A stretch of DNA of 15,197 nt from Chitinophagaceae bacterium UBA2789. GTDB taxonomy: Bacteria; Bacteroidota; Bacteroidia; Chitinophagales; Chitinophagaceae. The notes under the pieces are model-generated. The model had not been told where the DNA came from. It did no database searches and saw nothing but the letters and a program-made list of their open reading frames with translations. Shown piece after piece: positions 14,956 to 15,197 of this stretch (position 1 is its first letter; each line of letters begins with the position of its first letter). Where the stretch lies: contig DEHX01000086.1 in NCBI GenBank assembly GCA_002352145.1, positions 1-15,197 of the forward strand, written 5' to 3'. Position numbers and translations under genes: made by a program.

Positions 14956-15197
14956 ATGCAAAGAAATTTTCTAGTCGCCATATTACTTATTTCTGCTTTC
15001 CCATCTTTATCACAGTTGGGCAGTTATGTCGATTCCATAAATAACTACAGAAGCAAATATGTAAAAGAGCATGAAGTGGTAAAAGGCAGTGACAAAAAGC
15101 ATATGAGCTTTTTTCCTGCAGATGAAACCTATCGTGTCATTACCCGGGTTGAATTAATTGAAGATGCACCCTGGTTCAGTATGGAAACATCATCAGA
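14956..15197 (+). CDS. DUF1684-family secreted protein, N-terminal part (cut by window end)
   Basis: This is an open frame from the ATG nine bases after the arginase-family stop, running off the window after 80 complete codons. Residues 1-20 form a Sec signal peptide (hydrophobic VAILLISAF, ending SLSQ). Residues about 25-80 match the start of the DUF1684 pattern: YRSKYVKEHEVVKG, then HMSFFPADETYRVITRVE, then APWFSMETSS. Family members in Bacteroidota are usually about 200 aa, so most of the gene lies outside. The close spacing implies cotranscription with the arginase-family gene. The biochemical role of DUF1684 is not established to my knowledge. Confidence 0.82.
   Translation, partial: MQRNFLVAILLISAFPSLSQLGSYVDSINNYRSKYVKEHEVVKGSDKKHMSFFPADETYRVITRVELIEDAPWFSMETSS

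Noticed and set aside
1..15197. tRNA genes, CRISPR arrays, insertion-sequence ends, prophage genes
   Set aside because: None was seen on reading both strands. Spaces between genes are all under 300 bp and hold no tRNA-like or regularly repeated sequence.

Overview
The window reads as chromosomal DNA of a Bacteroidota bacterium, most likely Chitinophagaceae or a close relative. Supporting signs are sigma-type promoter boxes of the TTTG / TAnnTTTG kind, frequent lipoprotein signal peptides, few recognisable Shine-Dalgarno sites, moderate GC content, paired 261-residue universal stress proteins, and protein sequences typical of that phylum. No phage, transposon, CRISPR or tRNA signal was found. 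This looks like an ordinary core or housekeeping region.

Layout. Left (68-3706): a small lipoprotein of unknown function faces a leftward block made of serA (serine biosynthesis), then ndh (type II NADH dehydrogenase), then a 4-helix membrane protein three bases after ndh. A perfect 24-bp AT-rich palindrome overlaps the predicted ndh promoter. Middle (3865-7289): a lipid-anchored beta-lactamase-fold serine hydrolase, apparently with a TTG start, is followed 41 bp later by the bifunctional NAD(P)HX repair enzyme nnr. The stop codon of nnr directly abuts the stop of a convergent secreted protein carrying three copies of a helical repeat that I do not recognise. Right (7556-15197): hppA, a K+-type membrane pyrophosphatase, ends at a strong intrinsic terminator. 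Next come a lipid-anchored L,D-transpeptidase with its own strong terminator, a small ABM-like dimeric barrel protein, two tandem UspA paralogues, an arginase-family enzyme with a well-formed promoter and leader stem-loop, and a DUF1684 gene cut by the window end.

How the genes relate. Several touch energy and redox balance: ndh reoxidises NADH into the quinone pool, nnr repairs damaged NAD(P)H, and hppA turns pyrophosphate into an ion gradient. They are not one operon. Two genes serve the envelope (the L,D-transpeptidase and the beta-lactamase-like lipoprotein), and two serve amino-acid metabolism (serA and the arginase-like enzyme).

The most informative oddities are four. The ion-gate glutamate of hppA is absent from helix 6, and a glutamate appears in helix 5. 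The arginase-like protein has changed residues where arginases hold the amino-acid end of the substrate. A palindrome lies over the ndh promoter. The triple-repeat secreted protein is unrecognised. I saw no clear evidence of a new multi-gene system.
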